DNA of 59,042 bases from Komarekiella delphini-convector SJRDD-AB1 (GTDB taxonomy: Bacteria; Cyanobacteriota; Cyanobacteriia; Cyanobacteriales; Nostocaceae): assembly GCF_014831675.1 (NCBI RefSeq), contig NZ_VJXY01000047.1, positions 1 to 59,042 on the forward strand, read 5' to 3'. The notes below the pieces were generated by a model that was not told the origin of the DNA, made no database searches, and worked only from the letters and a program-made list of their open reading frames with translations. The translations under genes were made by a program, and so were the position numbers. This document shows positions 27,601-36,417 of this stretch, in pieces (the stretch's first letter is position 1; the number at the start of each line of letters is the position of its first letter).

Positions 27601-30600
27601 TTCGTTGTCTACACCCAAGCCAACTTGGTTGCCACAGTCTAGGTAATTATCTACACCATTAAATCTTAAAGCATAGGCTTCGGCGTAGGTGGCGGCGATG
27701 TGTTCCCAAGTAGTTGTCCACATTGGTTCGGTGGTGGTGAGGTAGCGGTCTCTCACCCCAGCGACAACGTTGTAGGCGGTGAGTCCTGATTCTACTCTGG
27801 GGAGACTGCCGAAAATTTGCCCATCATTGGCGGTGTTACCAGTGCGATCGCTTGCTGTTCCATCCTCAAAGTGATAGTATGCCCGCAATCCTGATTCGTT
27901 GCCATCTAAACGACAATTTTTGGTATCGTTAATCTCTCTTTGGCTACGTACTTTCCCCCAAACCCGGATTTCATCAATTGCACCTTGGAAGTAAAACTGC
28001 TTGTTGGGGTTCTCAATCACCCCAATCAGTAATGCCCCTGTACCTTGGTAAGCGGTTGTAGCAGTATCTTCCGCCACCACTTCCCCATCTCTATAAATAA
28101 TGCGTTTGCGGCTTTGGACATCAAAAGTACAAGCCCAGTGATGCCAGTTAGTATCATTTACAACACCAATTGGTGTATTCAAATCGTTACCAAAAAAGGC
28201 AAAGGTGAAGACTCCATTTTGGCGGAAACCGAAGTGCAGTTGGTTATTATTGGTAGGTCTTCCTTGGGTGAGAACTGCGGAGAAGAAAGCATTGAGGTTG
28301 GCGGAATCTCGTCTAGCCCAAAATTCGATGGTGAAGGATTGATTCGCCAAGTTCAGGTTAGCGGCTTGGATATAGTCACTTTGTCCATTGAATCGGAAAG
28401 CAGAATTTACAGGCTTTCCTTGAACTCCCAAGGAATATCTAGATGTGGGGGAATGTTGAGACACAATCCAAGTGATGTTACGAGAGATGTCTTTATCGGG
28501 ACGAACCCAAGCTTCTAGGGAAATGTCACCTTGATTTGATAACTCGGTGGCATCACCGCTTAAATGTCCACTGCGAATTTGCAGCGCATTTCCTGGAGTG
28601 TCGGAAATCCAAGCGTTGGGTTGAGATAAGCCAGTCAGGGGACGGGTGGCAAGATTTTCGATATTACCTGCGTTGGATACCCCAGCCACTTCTACCAAAA
28701 CAGAACCAAATTTGAGATTATAAGGAGCATTCATCAGCTCGCCTGTGTTGCTGAAGCTGCTGTAACTGTCATAATCGTATTCAACCAAGTTGATGGTTGT
28801 ACCAGCAGGTAAAGTGCCTGTAAAGGTAATTTCGCCAATGCTAACTTCTTTTTCACCTGGTGCGATCGCTTTCCTTAAAGTCAGAGTTCCTGTACCAATT
28901 ACCAAGGTTGCACCTTGTTCGTAGCGTTGAGTCGCAGGTTCCGCTAAGGTAATTGTATCAACCGTACCTGTGACAGCAGCACCCAAACGACCGAGATAAA
29001 CCACATCCCGTGCCTGTCCACTCAGTACTCGTGCTAATCCCATCGGGTTGCGGGGGACTCGTTGCCAAGTTTCTGTAATTTGCAGCAGGCTATTTTCTAG
29101 GGTGACATTGCAAGTATTGGCATCTTCCCCGTCGGTAATCTTGACAGTAGTAGTATCAGGATTGGCATCACTAGCCATAATCACTTTCACTTCACTGCGT
29201 CCCAACCCTGGAGAACGTTCCCGTAGTTGCACACTATTAAAAAGTAAAATGCTAGCACGGGCAACATTGGTGTTGTAACTAACAGCAAAAAATTGGTCTG
29301 CATCACCCCGGAAATACAACCGCAACATTCCATTAGCACTTTCAAATAATTGCGGTGCATCATTTGTCCAAGCAAAATCTAGCAATCCCCCCACAACATT
29401 CAAACCATTGGGGTCAATATGAATTAACCCCATGGGGAAAGCAAATTTACCTTGCAGTTGGGCGCGTAAATCTGCTAGTTGGGCTTTGAGGTTTTGCAGA
29501 TGTTCTGTTTGTGCTGTCATCTGCTTATTTAAATTGGGAATAATTACCGTTTGAATGTTGGTAATTTGTTGGTTGTAGCCCTCGATTTGCGAGTTGTAAG
29601 TATTCAGTTGATTCTGAAAACTTACGGTAGTAAGCACTCTCGCACTCATGTAATTACTCAGAAAATAGGTTCCGCCTAATCTGCTATTTTCCTCATAAAC
29701 TGCCTGTAAAGAACCTTGGAAATTTGGTTCACTATACAGCAGAATATACGTACTTGAATCTGGTTTTACCGAGTTAATCGCAATCCGTAATGTTGAATGT
29801 TCGCCTATGCCTAATCTTTGACTAGTACCTGTAAATTGAGGCTGGGAATATCCTGTAACACCCTTACCATTTTCGAGATTTTCTCTGAGTTTTTCTCTGT
29901 TTGTCCTCTCTCTAATTAATCTTTGAATTGTTGCTTGTTGAGTAGCAATTTGTTGATTGAGAGAGTCAATTTCTCGTTGGGTATTGGGGATGTCTGTTTG
30001 TTCTAATTGAATGATTTGGTTGATAAAGGTATTCGGGTCTTTTGTCTTTGTGTCTATCAACGGTAGATTGATATTGTCGGGAATTTGCGATAATCGACCC
30101 CGTTTACTCACAGCAAAGTCCAGGACAGCTATTTTTTTCTCTTCATCGCCTTCATTTGCTGTTGCTACCGCAACTAACACACGGGCATTTTGTTTGATCG
30201 GTGCAGGTGTTCTATCATGTCCTGAAGGTACTTCCTCTTGCTGATAATACAACATAGCAGAGATACCTCTACCTGCCACAGTGCGATCGCCTACGGTGGG
30301 GCGTAGCCCATCGCCAAATCCAAAACTCGTCCGTTGAATACCAGGATTATCGCCTATAGGTGCGTCAGATTGTACCCACTGCGCTTGTCCTTCGACAATA
30401 CCATTATTGAGTGTGTCTGTGCGATCGTAAACCGTTGTGCCGTTTCCTTCGTCAAATTGCCAATAGGTAAGTAAAGCTGGTTCATTCCCCGCCTTACGGA
30501 ACTTTTTAGTTTCTTTAACTTCAAGTTCTGAACGTTCCCGTCCCCAAATCGATAATTCATCAACAGTTGCAACAATAGGTAAAGCCTCTTGGGATTCGCC

Positions 30601-31902
30601 GTACAGTGAACCGACATTTCTTCCCACAACCATGTAAGTCATCGTTGCAGAAGTCGTGGGAAATAATAAATATTGATTTTCTTCCCCTTCACCGTTAACA
30701 ACCACATCTCCTACCTGAATTTTCACCACACCAGAATTTGCAGGTGCATTTATGCCATCTGGAGCCGGAGCCAGAGAAATACTAATATGATTCCATTGCC
30801 CCATTTTGATTACACTAGCCGCAGAAGTGACTGTCTTGGAGTTAGCAGTTACCTGTAAACCATAACCAGGAAGGACTTGTCCATCAGTATTTAACTGAGT
30901 TTCTATCAAGCTGATTTGGAAAACTGCTGCTGGTGTTCCTTCTGAGTAGATTACACCAGTAGTTTCTGGTTTAATCCAAGCGGAAATATTAAACTCTTGT
31001 TTATTGAGGACTTGCGCTTTACCTGCAATATAGGTATCAGCATCCAGCTTTAGCGCTGATTCTGCATAACCCATTTTCGTAAACGCATCTGGACTTTCCG
31101 TACCTTGAGTATTGAAAAATCCATCAGCAGAACGTTCGATATTGTAAGCATCAATTCTGTTAGTCCGTTGATTATGGACAAATATCTGCCAACGTTTAAT
31201 ATCAGGAATACCCGTTGGGACTTGCAAAACCGTAAACCGTCCATCCACCAAATTCTCGACAAAACCTAACTCCATTGTTGGCTCAAAAAATGGACGATTA
31301 TCCATATCTGTAGCACCGAGAGTATCCTTTGCACTACTCTTGATAATTTTATGGCGACTGCGACGATAGCGGACTTCTCTAGCTGTTTTCAATTGTGTAC
31401 CAGATAGGATGAATCTGTCTACCAACAGAGTTTGGTCAACAATAGGAATGGGTGTTTGTCCATCTGAATTTCTGACAGTGACATTATCAGGATGATTACC
31501 ATTAATAGACTGACGGAAGATGTAAATATATTGTCCATCACTCAAGGCTTGAAATGGTTCATCTGCTGTTAATCTTGCAGTTGTAGAACGGAAGAAATCG
31601 ATTTCTGAAATATTAATCGCAGGTTGACCGTTGCTTCTGACAGTTGGTAAAACTTTATTGGGAAGAATACCAAACCCGACTTGAGTAATTTCGTTAGGAA
31701 AAATCAATTCTTGGGGTATAGACGACCAATTTCTGGCATCAATTGGGTTCGGGTCATCTTGTTGATCAAGAATAGTGTAATATATTCGGCGATCGCTATC
31801 CATCGCCAAGGATATCAATACCCCTGTATGCTCTACCAGAGTTGTGTACTGATAAGCTTTGTTAGCGTATGTCTGCAAATAGTTGTCCCATTGGGGTTGC
31901 AT
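24610..31902 (-). CDS. Giant LamG / crystallin-like / beta-rich protein, candidate secreted effector
   Basis: 2430 residues, ATG 31902 with GGAG upstream and no signal peptide (MQPQWDNYLQTYANKAYQYT). Visible parts: a beta-propeller-like N-terminal region; a LamG/concanavalin-like fold near 270-470 (FNISAWIKPETTG, VDELSIWGRERSE); two coiled coils near 625-680 and 770-822 bracketing a beta/gamma-crystallin-like unit (YILLYSEPNFQGSLQAVYEE, about 715); further LamG units between about 1125 and 1690 (FTIEFWARRD, IDEIRVWGK, IDEVRIWKQ). The C-terminal third has two long alternating Ser/Thr-rich beta stretches (about 1855-1970 and 2168-2245) flanking a Gly/Ala-rich hydrophobic segment (about 2095-2137). 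That resembles membrane-inserting regions of pore-forming proteins. It follows a small lipoprotein gene. Function unknown. Confidence 0.8.
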   Translation of the reverse strand: MQPQWDNYLQTYANKAYQYTTLVEHTGVLISLAMDSDRRIYYTILDQQDDPNPIDARNWSSIPQELIFPNEITQVGFGILPNKVLPTVRSNGQPAINISEIDFFRSTTARLTADEPFQALSDGQYIYIFRQSINGNHPDNVTVRNSDGQTPIPIVDQTLLVDRFILSGTQLKTAREVRYRRSRHKIIKSSAKDTLGATDMDNRPFFEPTMELGFVENLVDGRFTVLQVPTGIPDIKRWQIFVHNQRTNRIDAYNIERSADGFFNTQGTESPDAFTKMGYAESALKLDADTYIAGKAQVLNKQEFNISAWIKPETTGVIYSEGTPAAVFQISLIETQLNTDGQVLPGYGLQVTANSKTVTSAASVIKMGQWNHISISLAPAPDGINAPANSGVVKIQVGDVVVNGEGEENQYLLFPTTSATMTYMVVGRNVGSLYGESQEALPIVATVDELSIWGRERSELEVKETKKFRKAGNEPALLTYWQFDEGNGTTVYDRTDTLNNGIVEGQAQWVQSDAPIGDNPGIQRTSFGFGDGLRPTVGDRTVAGRGISAMLYYQQEEVPSGHDRTPAPIKQNARVLVAVATANEGDEEKKIAVLDFAVSKRGRLSQIPDNINLPLIDTKTKDPNTFINQIIQLEQTDIPNTQREIDSLNQQIATQQATIQRLIRERTNREKLRENLENGKGVTGYSQPQFTGTSQRLGIGEHSTLRIAINSVKPDSSTYILLYSEPNFQGSLQAVYEENSRLGGTYFLSNYMSARVLTTVSFQNQLNTYNSQIEGYNQQITNIQTVIIPNLNKQMTAQTEHLQNLKAQLADLRAQLQGKFAFPMGLIHIDPNGLNVVGGLLDFAWTNDAPQLFESANGMLRLYFRGDADQFFAVSYNTNVARASILLFNSVQLRERSPGLGRSEVKVIMASDANPDTTTVKITDGEDANTCNVTLENSLLQITETWQRVPRNPMGLARVLSGQARDVVYLGRLGAAVTGTVDTITLAEPATQRYEQGATLVIGTGTLTLRKAIAPGEKEVSIGEITFTGTLPAGTTINLVEYDYDSYSSFSNTGELMNAPYNLKFGSVLVEVAGVSNAGNIENLATRPLTGLSQPNAWISDTPGNALQIRSGHLSGDATELSNQGDISLEAWVRPDKDISRNITWIVSQHSPTSRYSLGVQGKPVNSAFRFNGQSDYIQAANLNLANQSFTIEFWARRDSANLNAFFSAVLTQGRPTNNNQLHFGFRQNGVFTFAFFGNDLNTPIGVVNDTNWHHWACTFDVQSRKRIIYRDGEVVAEDTATTAYQGTGALLIGVIENPNKQFYFQGAIDEIRVWGKVRSQREINDTKNCRLDGNESGLRAYYHFEDGTASDRTGNTANDGQIFGSLPRVESGLTAYNVVAGVRDRYLTTTEPMWTTTWEHIAATYAEAYALRFNGVDNYLDCGNQVGLGVDNELTIELTVTLPNNNQMFHPLLQKGRIGRDNPELTAWLYVRRDSATNYSLCFGYEDNQQPRLVIASVNAPTPGTPVNIAVTGRQTDNSYTVNLYWNGQLRRTETISGSGKPVTSLQSLEVGRCNGIPQGTTIVNGYPRYLLGTISSLRVWNRALSMSELHQNNSDRDKLAGEWRINEGSGNTTTNLIGNDEARIIGATWVADPSPTATRLDLYINGIPAQIAPLNAVTLPQNQFNLGRDFRGAIDEVRIWKQFRTQEQILDNLFGQLKGERENLLAYYEFESDPTTAGKVTTVNDSSLRGNHLTASNNADIQHTFSRAPLSDDIPLVRNALGSVSNRYNSNITSRPAIAEYADIQTANNGEITGVHKRCYAFIQNGHWYLLTGYKVGNLITEWISQVQFDPQIKGFIEGAPPVPSENLTAGPIDDSLRDYVDTTSVEFVEADSVSYTIATSKDTSFTSSFEASITGEVSQNIDGVVAPLGFGFITRDVIAGGAKLGASVKLDTELKWSSNQQQTNVTNVSKMTTVGLGGAWEDPNINRRLNKAMPRRYQPSNVGFALVESETADIYAIRLSYNRALVAFRMVPNLNIPKDTNIIPFPINPRYTKQGSLDGTVGYDQNGKVLDPDYPEAINYGEYSYFKPSEAYILRQRIQAEETRLRTFYEDFRTTPPGATGVLAGGLTGAIAGASVAGAAAPFVAAAGIAAGGLIDALTSNNDLPEQYSKRNLVNSYIWTADGGLFAESTETTDVQQESTSGAYNFTGNATFSAAATGEVVGISLNVETKASFGGSLNLTKSKTKEASQSFRIDLKNNTQGDLQRFTLDERGNLVRDEAGRPIREFDANGNPLDAPGKVNAYRFLSFYLTPDTQNYDAFFNDVVDPIWLEENNSPNAQALRQARQPEGGPACWRIFHRVTFVSRILPEFPDPTAPPLDRAIQNTDLTSSYELIRLIEPFVRNATANTGEFDAAVRNAIRVYLPELSEGLTQEVVLALANYFNVEGVN

Positions 31903-32073
31903 ATTTTTTTCTCCTAGTTATTTTGTTCAGTTAAAGGGTAGTCAAACAGTTGTTAGGTAAAAACTTACACAAATATTTCTAAGTGTAAGTTCTATTGTTT
32001 GGAGTAAACACAGCCAGAAAACTCAAATTTAAGCTATAGATTAACCTGGCTAATTTCTAAAGCTTAGACAAAT

Positions 32074-32250
32074 TTAATGACTAGCTTGATTGAGTGGATA
32101 GCTCACAGAATTATCTACAGTAGGTTGTGTAGATATCATTCTTATAGGAGCTGCACAAGCTTGTGTAAATAACAAAATGCTGATTGGTAAGGCAATTGTA
32201 AACATTTTGTTCAAGCGTATATTGTTCAGAGAATTTATTAAACTCTTCAT
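32074..32250 (-). CDS. Small lipoprotein (58 aa) upstream of the giant gene
   Basis: ATG 32250, with AAGGAG 8 nt upstream, encodes MKSLINSLNNIRLNKMFTIA then LPISILLFTQACAAPIRMIS and a short polar tail ending NQASH at TAA 32074. The hydrophobic stretch ends in a lipobox-like LFTQAC, so Cys32 is a likely lipidation site and the mature peptide is about 27 residues. It lies 171 nt before the giant gene in the same direction and directly behind promoter copy 6. An immunity, tethering or pilot role for the giant protein is possible but unproven. Confidence 0.7.
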   Translation of the reverse strand: MKSLINSLNNIRLNKMFTIALPISILLFTQACAAPIRMISTQPTVDNSVSYPLNQASH

Positions 32251-32285
32251 CAGTTCAACTCCTTGATTGCATGTGTTCTGCTATC

Positions 32286-32370
32286 TTTATAGAATTTGCC
32301 AAAATAAAAGTCGATACAGAAAAGTTAAGGAATTAAATATAGAAGCTAACTTAACTTAAAACTTAACTTT
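32286..32370 (-). promoter_or_regulatory. Conserved promoter, copy 6 of 6 (lipoprotein and giant gene)
   Basis: Minus strand: two half-sites (AAAGTTAAG at 32370-32362 and AAGTTAAG at 32357-32350), then CTTAACTTTTCTGTATCGAC (32329-32310), 18 nt, then TATAAA (32291-32286). The leader to ATG 32250 would be about 30 nt, containing the AAGGAG site. Confidence 0.78.
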
Positions 32371-32383
32371 TACAGCATCATGA

Positions 32384-32935
32384 TTAATTAGAGTGAAATC
32401 TACAATTCTTGACGCGATAAAAGTTTTCTTTCCAGCAATTGAACAGCAATCTTTTACCTGTACACCAGCTGTAATATCCATAAGTTGCGGATGCGCCCAC
32501 AATTTTCTCAAAGCCTACAAAGTAAAGTGTAGGGTCAACAGTAGATTGGCATTTACCATCTGTTTTTGGTAATAACCTATCATTCATATAAAGATACAAT
32601 TGCGGCTGTGTCAAAATTTTATTGATACCAGGACGAAAGCCAGTACTTAAAATAATTGCATCGTAATCTTGTGCTACACCATTGGTAAAGATTACGCCTG
32701 TTTTTGTGAGTTGCTAAATATTACTAGTGATTACTGGAATATTGCCTTTTTTGATTTGTTTAACAGTACCTCTATCCACCCAAGCTACACGGCCATGATT
32801 AACTTCCATCTCCATTGGCCCTTTATCTTCTGGATAGATAAAGTACGCGCTCAAATCTAAAGCAAAACGCTGAATAAATTTATCGGTTTCCGTTATGTCT
32901 ATTTGTCATTCTTCTGGAGAGAAATCTATGAATCT
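32384..32935 (-). pseudogene. FAD-dependent monooxygenase-like oxidoreductase, decayed
   Basis: A single minus-strand frame with internal stops reads FIQRFALDLSAYFIYPEDKG, HGRVAWVDRGTVKQIKKGNI, then stop, TNGVAQDYDAIILSTGFRPG, and MNDRLLPKTDGKCQSTVDPT with LYFVGFEKIVGASATYGYYS. The 'D-IILSTGFRP' and 'LYFVGF' blocks are characteristic of flavin-containing monooxygenase-type proteins (ATG-like second Rossmann boundary). The N-terminal FAD motif is absent and the C-terminus is scrambled. At least two in-frame stops (near 32715 and 32905) make this a clear pseudogene. Confidence 0.65.
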
Positions 32936-33002
32936 CTCCATAGCTGCTATTTTGGCATCTGTTGTATGTTGATTAAACAAATTTTTGAAATATGACCTAC
33001 TG

Positions 33003-33206
33003 CGCCATAGCATCGGGCTGAGTTTGGAATTCTATATGCAAAACAACTTCATCGGGTTGCAGCAGTATTAATGCATCAGCACGAATCGGTTATAAGGATA
33101 ACTCTTTCGGACTTAGTTCTGTTATAGAAATAGGTTCCCCTAACAGCCAAGTAGCGAAGTCGGTAGAAAATGATTCAGCAATGAACTTGCAAATATTGTC
33201 AAACAT
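33003..33206 (-). pseudogene. Rpn-family nuclease/transposase-like fragment
   Basis: From ATG 33206 the frame reads MFDNICKFIAESFSTDFATW, LLGEPISITELSPKELSL, a TAA at 33090-33092, then PIRADALILLQPDEVVLHIE and FQTQPDAM. This is the N-terminus of the Rpn/PD-(D/E)XK recombination-promoting nuclease family common in cyanobacteria, with the conserved 'RAD' and 'E(F/L)Q' active-site segments. It carries a nonsense mutation and then loses similarity near 33003, where the oxidoreductase remnant begins. Confidence 0.7.
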
Positions 33207-33377
33207 GAAAGGATTTTATCATCAGAGGCTTAGTTATGAATAATTTTGATAGAACAGTTTTAGAGCTACAACAACAGCTTTACCGAGACGGATATGACCA
33301 GAACAATTTAAAATTAAAAATTTAAGATTAAAAATTTAAGAGGTAATAAGTAATTTTTAATCTGGTTGATTAGGTTA

Positions 33378-36041
33378 CTAAGGTTGTGCTGTATACTCAC
33401 CAAATTGCTGAATGAGTTGAGCAACTAATCCTGTCCATCCAGTTTGATGACTAGCGCCAATTCCAGCTCCATTATCACCATGAAAATATTCATGGAATAG
33501 AATTAAATTTTGCCAGTGTGGATCATTTTGTAACTTCTGTATTCCACCATAAACAGGACGTTGACCAGAGGCATTTTGCAAAAAAATTCTAGTTAACCTT
33601 TGAGATAATTCTGATGCGACTTCCCAAAGTGTCATCATTTGTCCAGAACCCGTGGGGCATTCTACTTTAAAATCATCTCCTAAGTAATAATGAAACTTTT
33701 GCAGAGATTCAATTAGTAAAAAGTTTACCGGAAACCAAATAGGCCCACGCCAGTTAGAATTACCGCCAAATAAACCACTACTAGATTCAGCTGGTTCATA
33801 ATCTACACGAAATTGAGAACTGTTGACATCAAAATTATAGGGATGTTCGGCATGAAATCGAGAAAGAGCGCGAATACCATAGGGACTGAGAAACTCACTT
33901 TCATCTAACATTTTTTGCAGAATACTTCTGAGCTTATCCCGTGAAACAATTGCTAATAATCTTCTAGCACCGATTCCTTGTGTTTCCATACAAGCTACAT
34001 TTTGTCGTAGGTCAGGACGATTTTGGATAAACCATTCCAGCCGCTTCTTAAAGCCAGGAAGCATTTTTAAGGTTTCTGGTTCAATTGTTTCAATGGCAAA
34101 TAGGGGAATTAATCCCACCATTGACCTGACTTTTAAGGTAATCTGCTGTTCATCTAGATGTAGCACATCGTAATAAAAACCATCTGATTCATCCCATAAA
34201 CTGGCTTCCATTTCACCAATTTTATTCATAGCATCGGCTATGTAAAGAAAATGCTCAAAAAATTTAGTAGCAATGTCTTCATAAACAGGATTAGTCTTGG
34301 CTAATTCTAGAGCGATCGCTAACATATTTAAACAATACATCCCCATCCAACTAGTACCATCAGATTGGTCAATACGTCCACCTGTAGGAAGGGCTGCACT
34401 GCGGTCAAATACGCCAATATTATCTAATCCCAAAAATCCTCCTTGAAAGACATTATTACCCTCAACGTCTTTCCGATTCACCCACCAAGTAAAATTGAGC
34501 ATGAGCTTTTGAAACACTCGCTCTAAAAACTGTCGGTCTGCCCTACCATAAATCTTTTGTTCAATCTTGTAAATCTGCCAAGTAGCCCAAGCATGAACAG
34601 GGGGATTCACATCACCAAATGCCCACTCATAAGCAGGAATTTGCCCATTGGGATGCATGTACCATTCCCGTGTTAAAACATCCAATTGGTATTTTGCAAA
34701 ATCTGGGTCAATTATTGCCAAGGGAATTGTATGAAATGCTAAATCCCAAGCCGCAAACCAGGGATATTCCCATTTATCAGGCATAGAAAGAATATCTTCA
34801 TTGTAGAGATGAAACCACTCTTGATTTCTGCCCTTTTTACGTTCTGGTGATGGAAGCGGTGTGTTGCGATCGCCTTTCAGCCAATCTTCTAAAATATAAT
34901 GATAAAATTGCTTACTCCACAACATACCAGCAAATGCTTGTCGCTGCACATTCCGCATATCTTCACTTAAAAGGTATGGTGTAATCCGCTGATAAAATTC
35001 ATTTGTTTCTTTTTGCCGCTGGCTAAAAATTGTATCAAATTTTTTGCCAAATGGCTCAACTAAATTAGGTGCATCACTAAGCCGCAATTTAACAATTTTG
35101 GTTTCGCCAGCACTAACTGTTAATACATAATCAGCGGAGACTTTTGTACCAATTTTATTAGAATTTATTGCTGATTTTTGATTATGTATGATGTAGTTAT
35201 TAATGCCATCTTTGACATATGCTGATATATTTGGAGATCCAAACAATCGCTCTGTATTTGTCTCATTTTCTGTAAAAAGAATTTTAGTTGCTTCTTGACA
35301 ATACAGCCACCGCTTTCCTAAAGTTGGGTGAGATGCCTCAATTACGTTAAAGCCATCACCTGATTTAATCTCCTGTAAACTAGGTTTATCTGTATTCCCA
35401 TTCCACGACCAAGTATTACGGAACCAGAGGGTAGGTAAAAGGTGTAGTGTCTTGGCTTCTGTTCCTCGGTTAACTACTTTAATTTGAATGAGAATATCTT
35501 CGGCAGAATTTTTGGCATATTCTACAGATACATCAAAGTAGCGGTTATCATCAAATACGCCTGTATCCAGTAATTCAAATTCTAATTCTCTGCGACTACG
35601 GCGTTGATTTTCTACAACTAATTGGGAGTAAGGAAAGGCTGATTGAGGATATTTATATAGCGCTTTCATGTATGAATGAGTGGGAGTGTTGTCTAAATAA
35701 AAGTAATATTCTTTGACATCTTCCCCGTGATTACCTTCACTACCAGTCAAACCAAATATTCTTTCTTTGAGAATAGTATCTTCACCATTCCAAAGAGCGA
35801 TCGCAAAACAAAGTCGTTGATGATTATCAGAAATACCAAAAATACCATCTTCACCCCAACGGTAGGCGCGAGAACGTGCTTGATCATGGGTAAAATAGTC
35901 CCACGCAGTACCGTTAGGACTGTAATCTTCGCGCACCGTTCCCCACTGGCGATCGCTTAAATATGGCCCCCATCTACGCCAATGGGCTTTGTGATTTACG
36001 ACTTCTGCTAATCTGATTTATTCTTGAGTTGGAGTTGTCAT
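33378..36041 (-). pseudogene. GH63/MGH-like glucosidase with stop at codon 8
   Basis: The frame from ATG 36041 reads MTTPTQE, TAA (36018-36020), [20 protein letters not shown], then an uninterrupted run to 33378. The N-terminal [21 protein letters not shown] block is part of the family, so the stop truncates a natural start. A GTG at 35936 could restart translation and give 852 residues without the first 35. The body has [60 protein letters not shown] and [18 protein letters not shown], typical of cyanobacterial GH63/mannosyl-oligosaccharide-glucosidase-like enzymes of about 880-890 residues. A paralogue fragment lies at 122-466. Confidence 0.75.
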
Positions 36042-36110
36042 AATATTACCCCGTGCAATATATGCACTTTAATTGATTTACTATCTTGAGTATCTTGTTT
36101 TTACTTAAGG

Positions 36111-36241
36111 TAACGTGAATTCGATGACCTCTCTGCGTCAAAGAAGGGGTTAAATATTTTTAAATCTCAACGAAAAATTAGGGTTTTTAAGCCTATCTCT
36201 TTGCAGGAGAGGGTTTGTTTTAACTTCTCGAACTCACGTTA
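36111..36241. mobile_element. MITE-like element with 14-bp terminal inverted repeats
   Basis: TAACGTGAATTCGA at 36111-36124 pairs with TCGAACTCACGTTA at 36228-36241 (one mismatch). The 131-bp interior has no coding sequence. It cuts off the aquaporin-like fragment to its right, the last two codons and stop of which come from the element. No clear target duplication is seen. Confidence 0.6.
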
Positions 36242-36386
36242 AGATTGAATCAGCAATTACCTGTCGAGTTGGTGAACTTGGATGCTCTAGCAGCGCAGTC
36301 ACTAGCGCTGCATAAATCATCAGAATGCCCAATCCCGCACCTTCCATCAAGTATTCGGGATAATGTTTCCGTAGTGTCTGCATCAT
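36234..36386 (-). pseudogene. Aquaporin/MIP-family N-terminal stub
   Basis: ATG 36386 opens 50 codons: MMQTLRKHYPEYLMEGAGLG, ILMIYAALVTALLEHPSSPT, RQVIADSILT, stop. The 'PEYLMEaaGLG-FMI-A---T-LLEHP-SP-RQ-I-D' pattern is the N-terminus of a cyanobacterial MIP-family channel, including its first membrane helix. The rest (NPA motifs and five helices) is missing; the frame runs straight into the MITE-like element. Confidence 0.65.
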
Positions 36387-36417
36387 AATAATTCGTAATT
36401 CGTAATTACTATTGTTC

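Noticed and set aside
32350-32370. Pho-box (repeated CTTAAC-type octamers) as explanation of the conserved promoter
   Set aside because: Two CTTAACTT units occur here, but the other copies lack a tandem arrangement with 11-nt period and the TGTATCGAC part is not explained.
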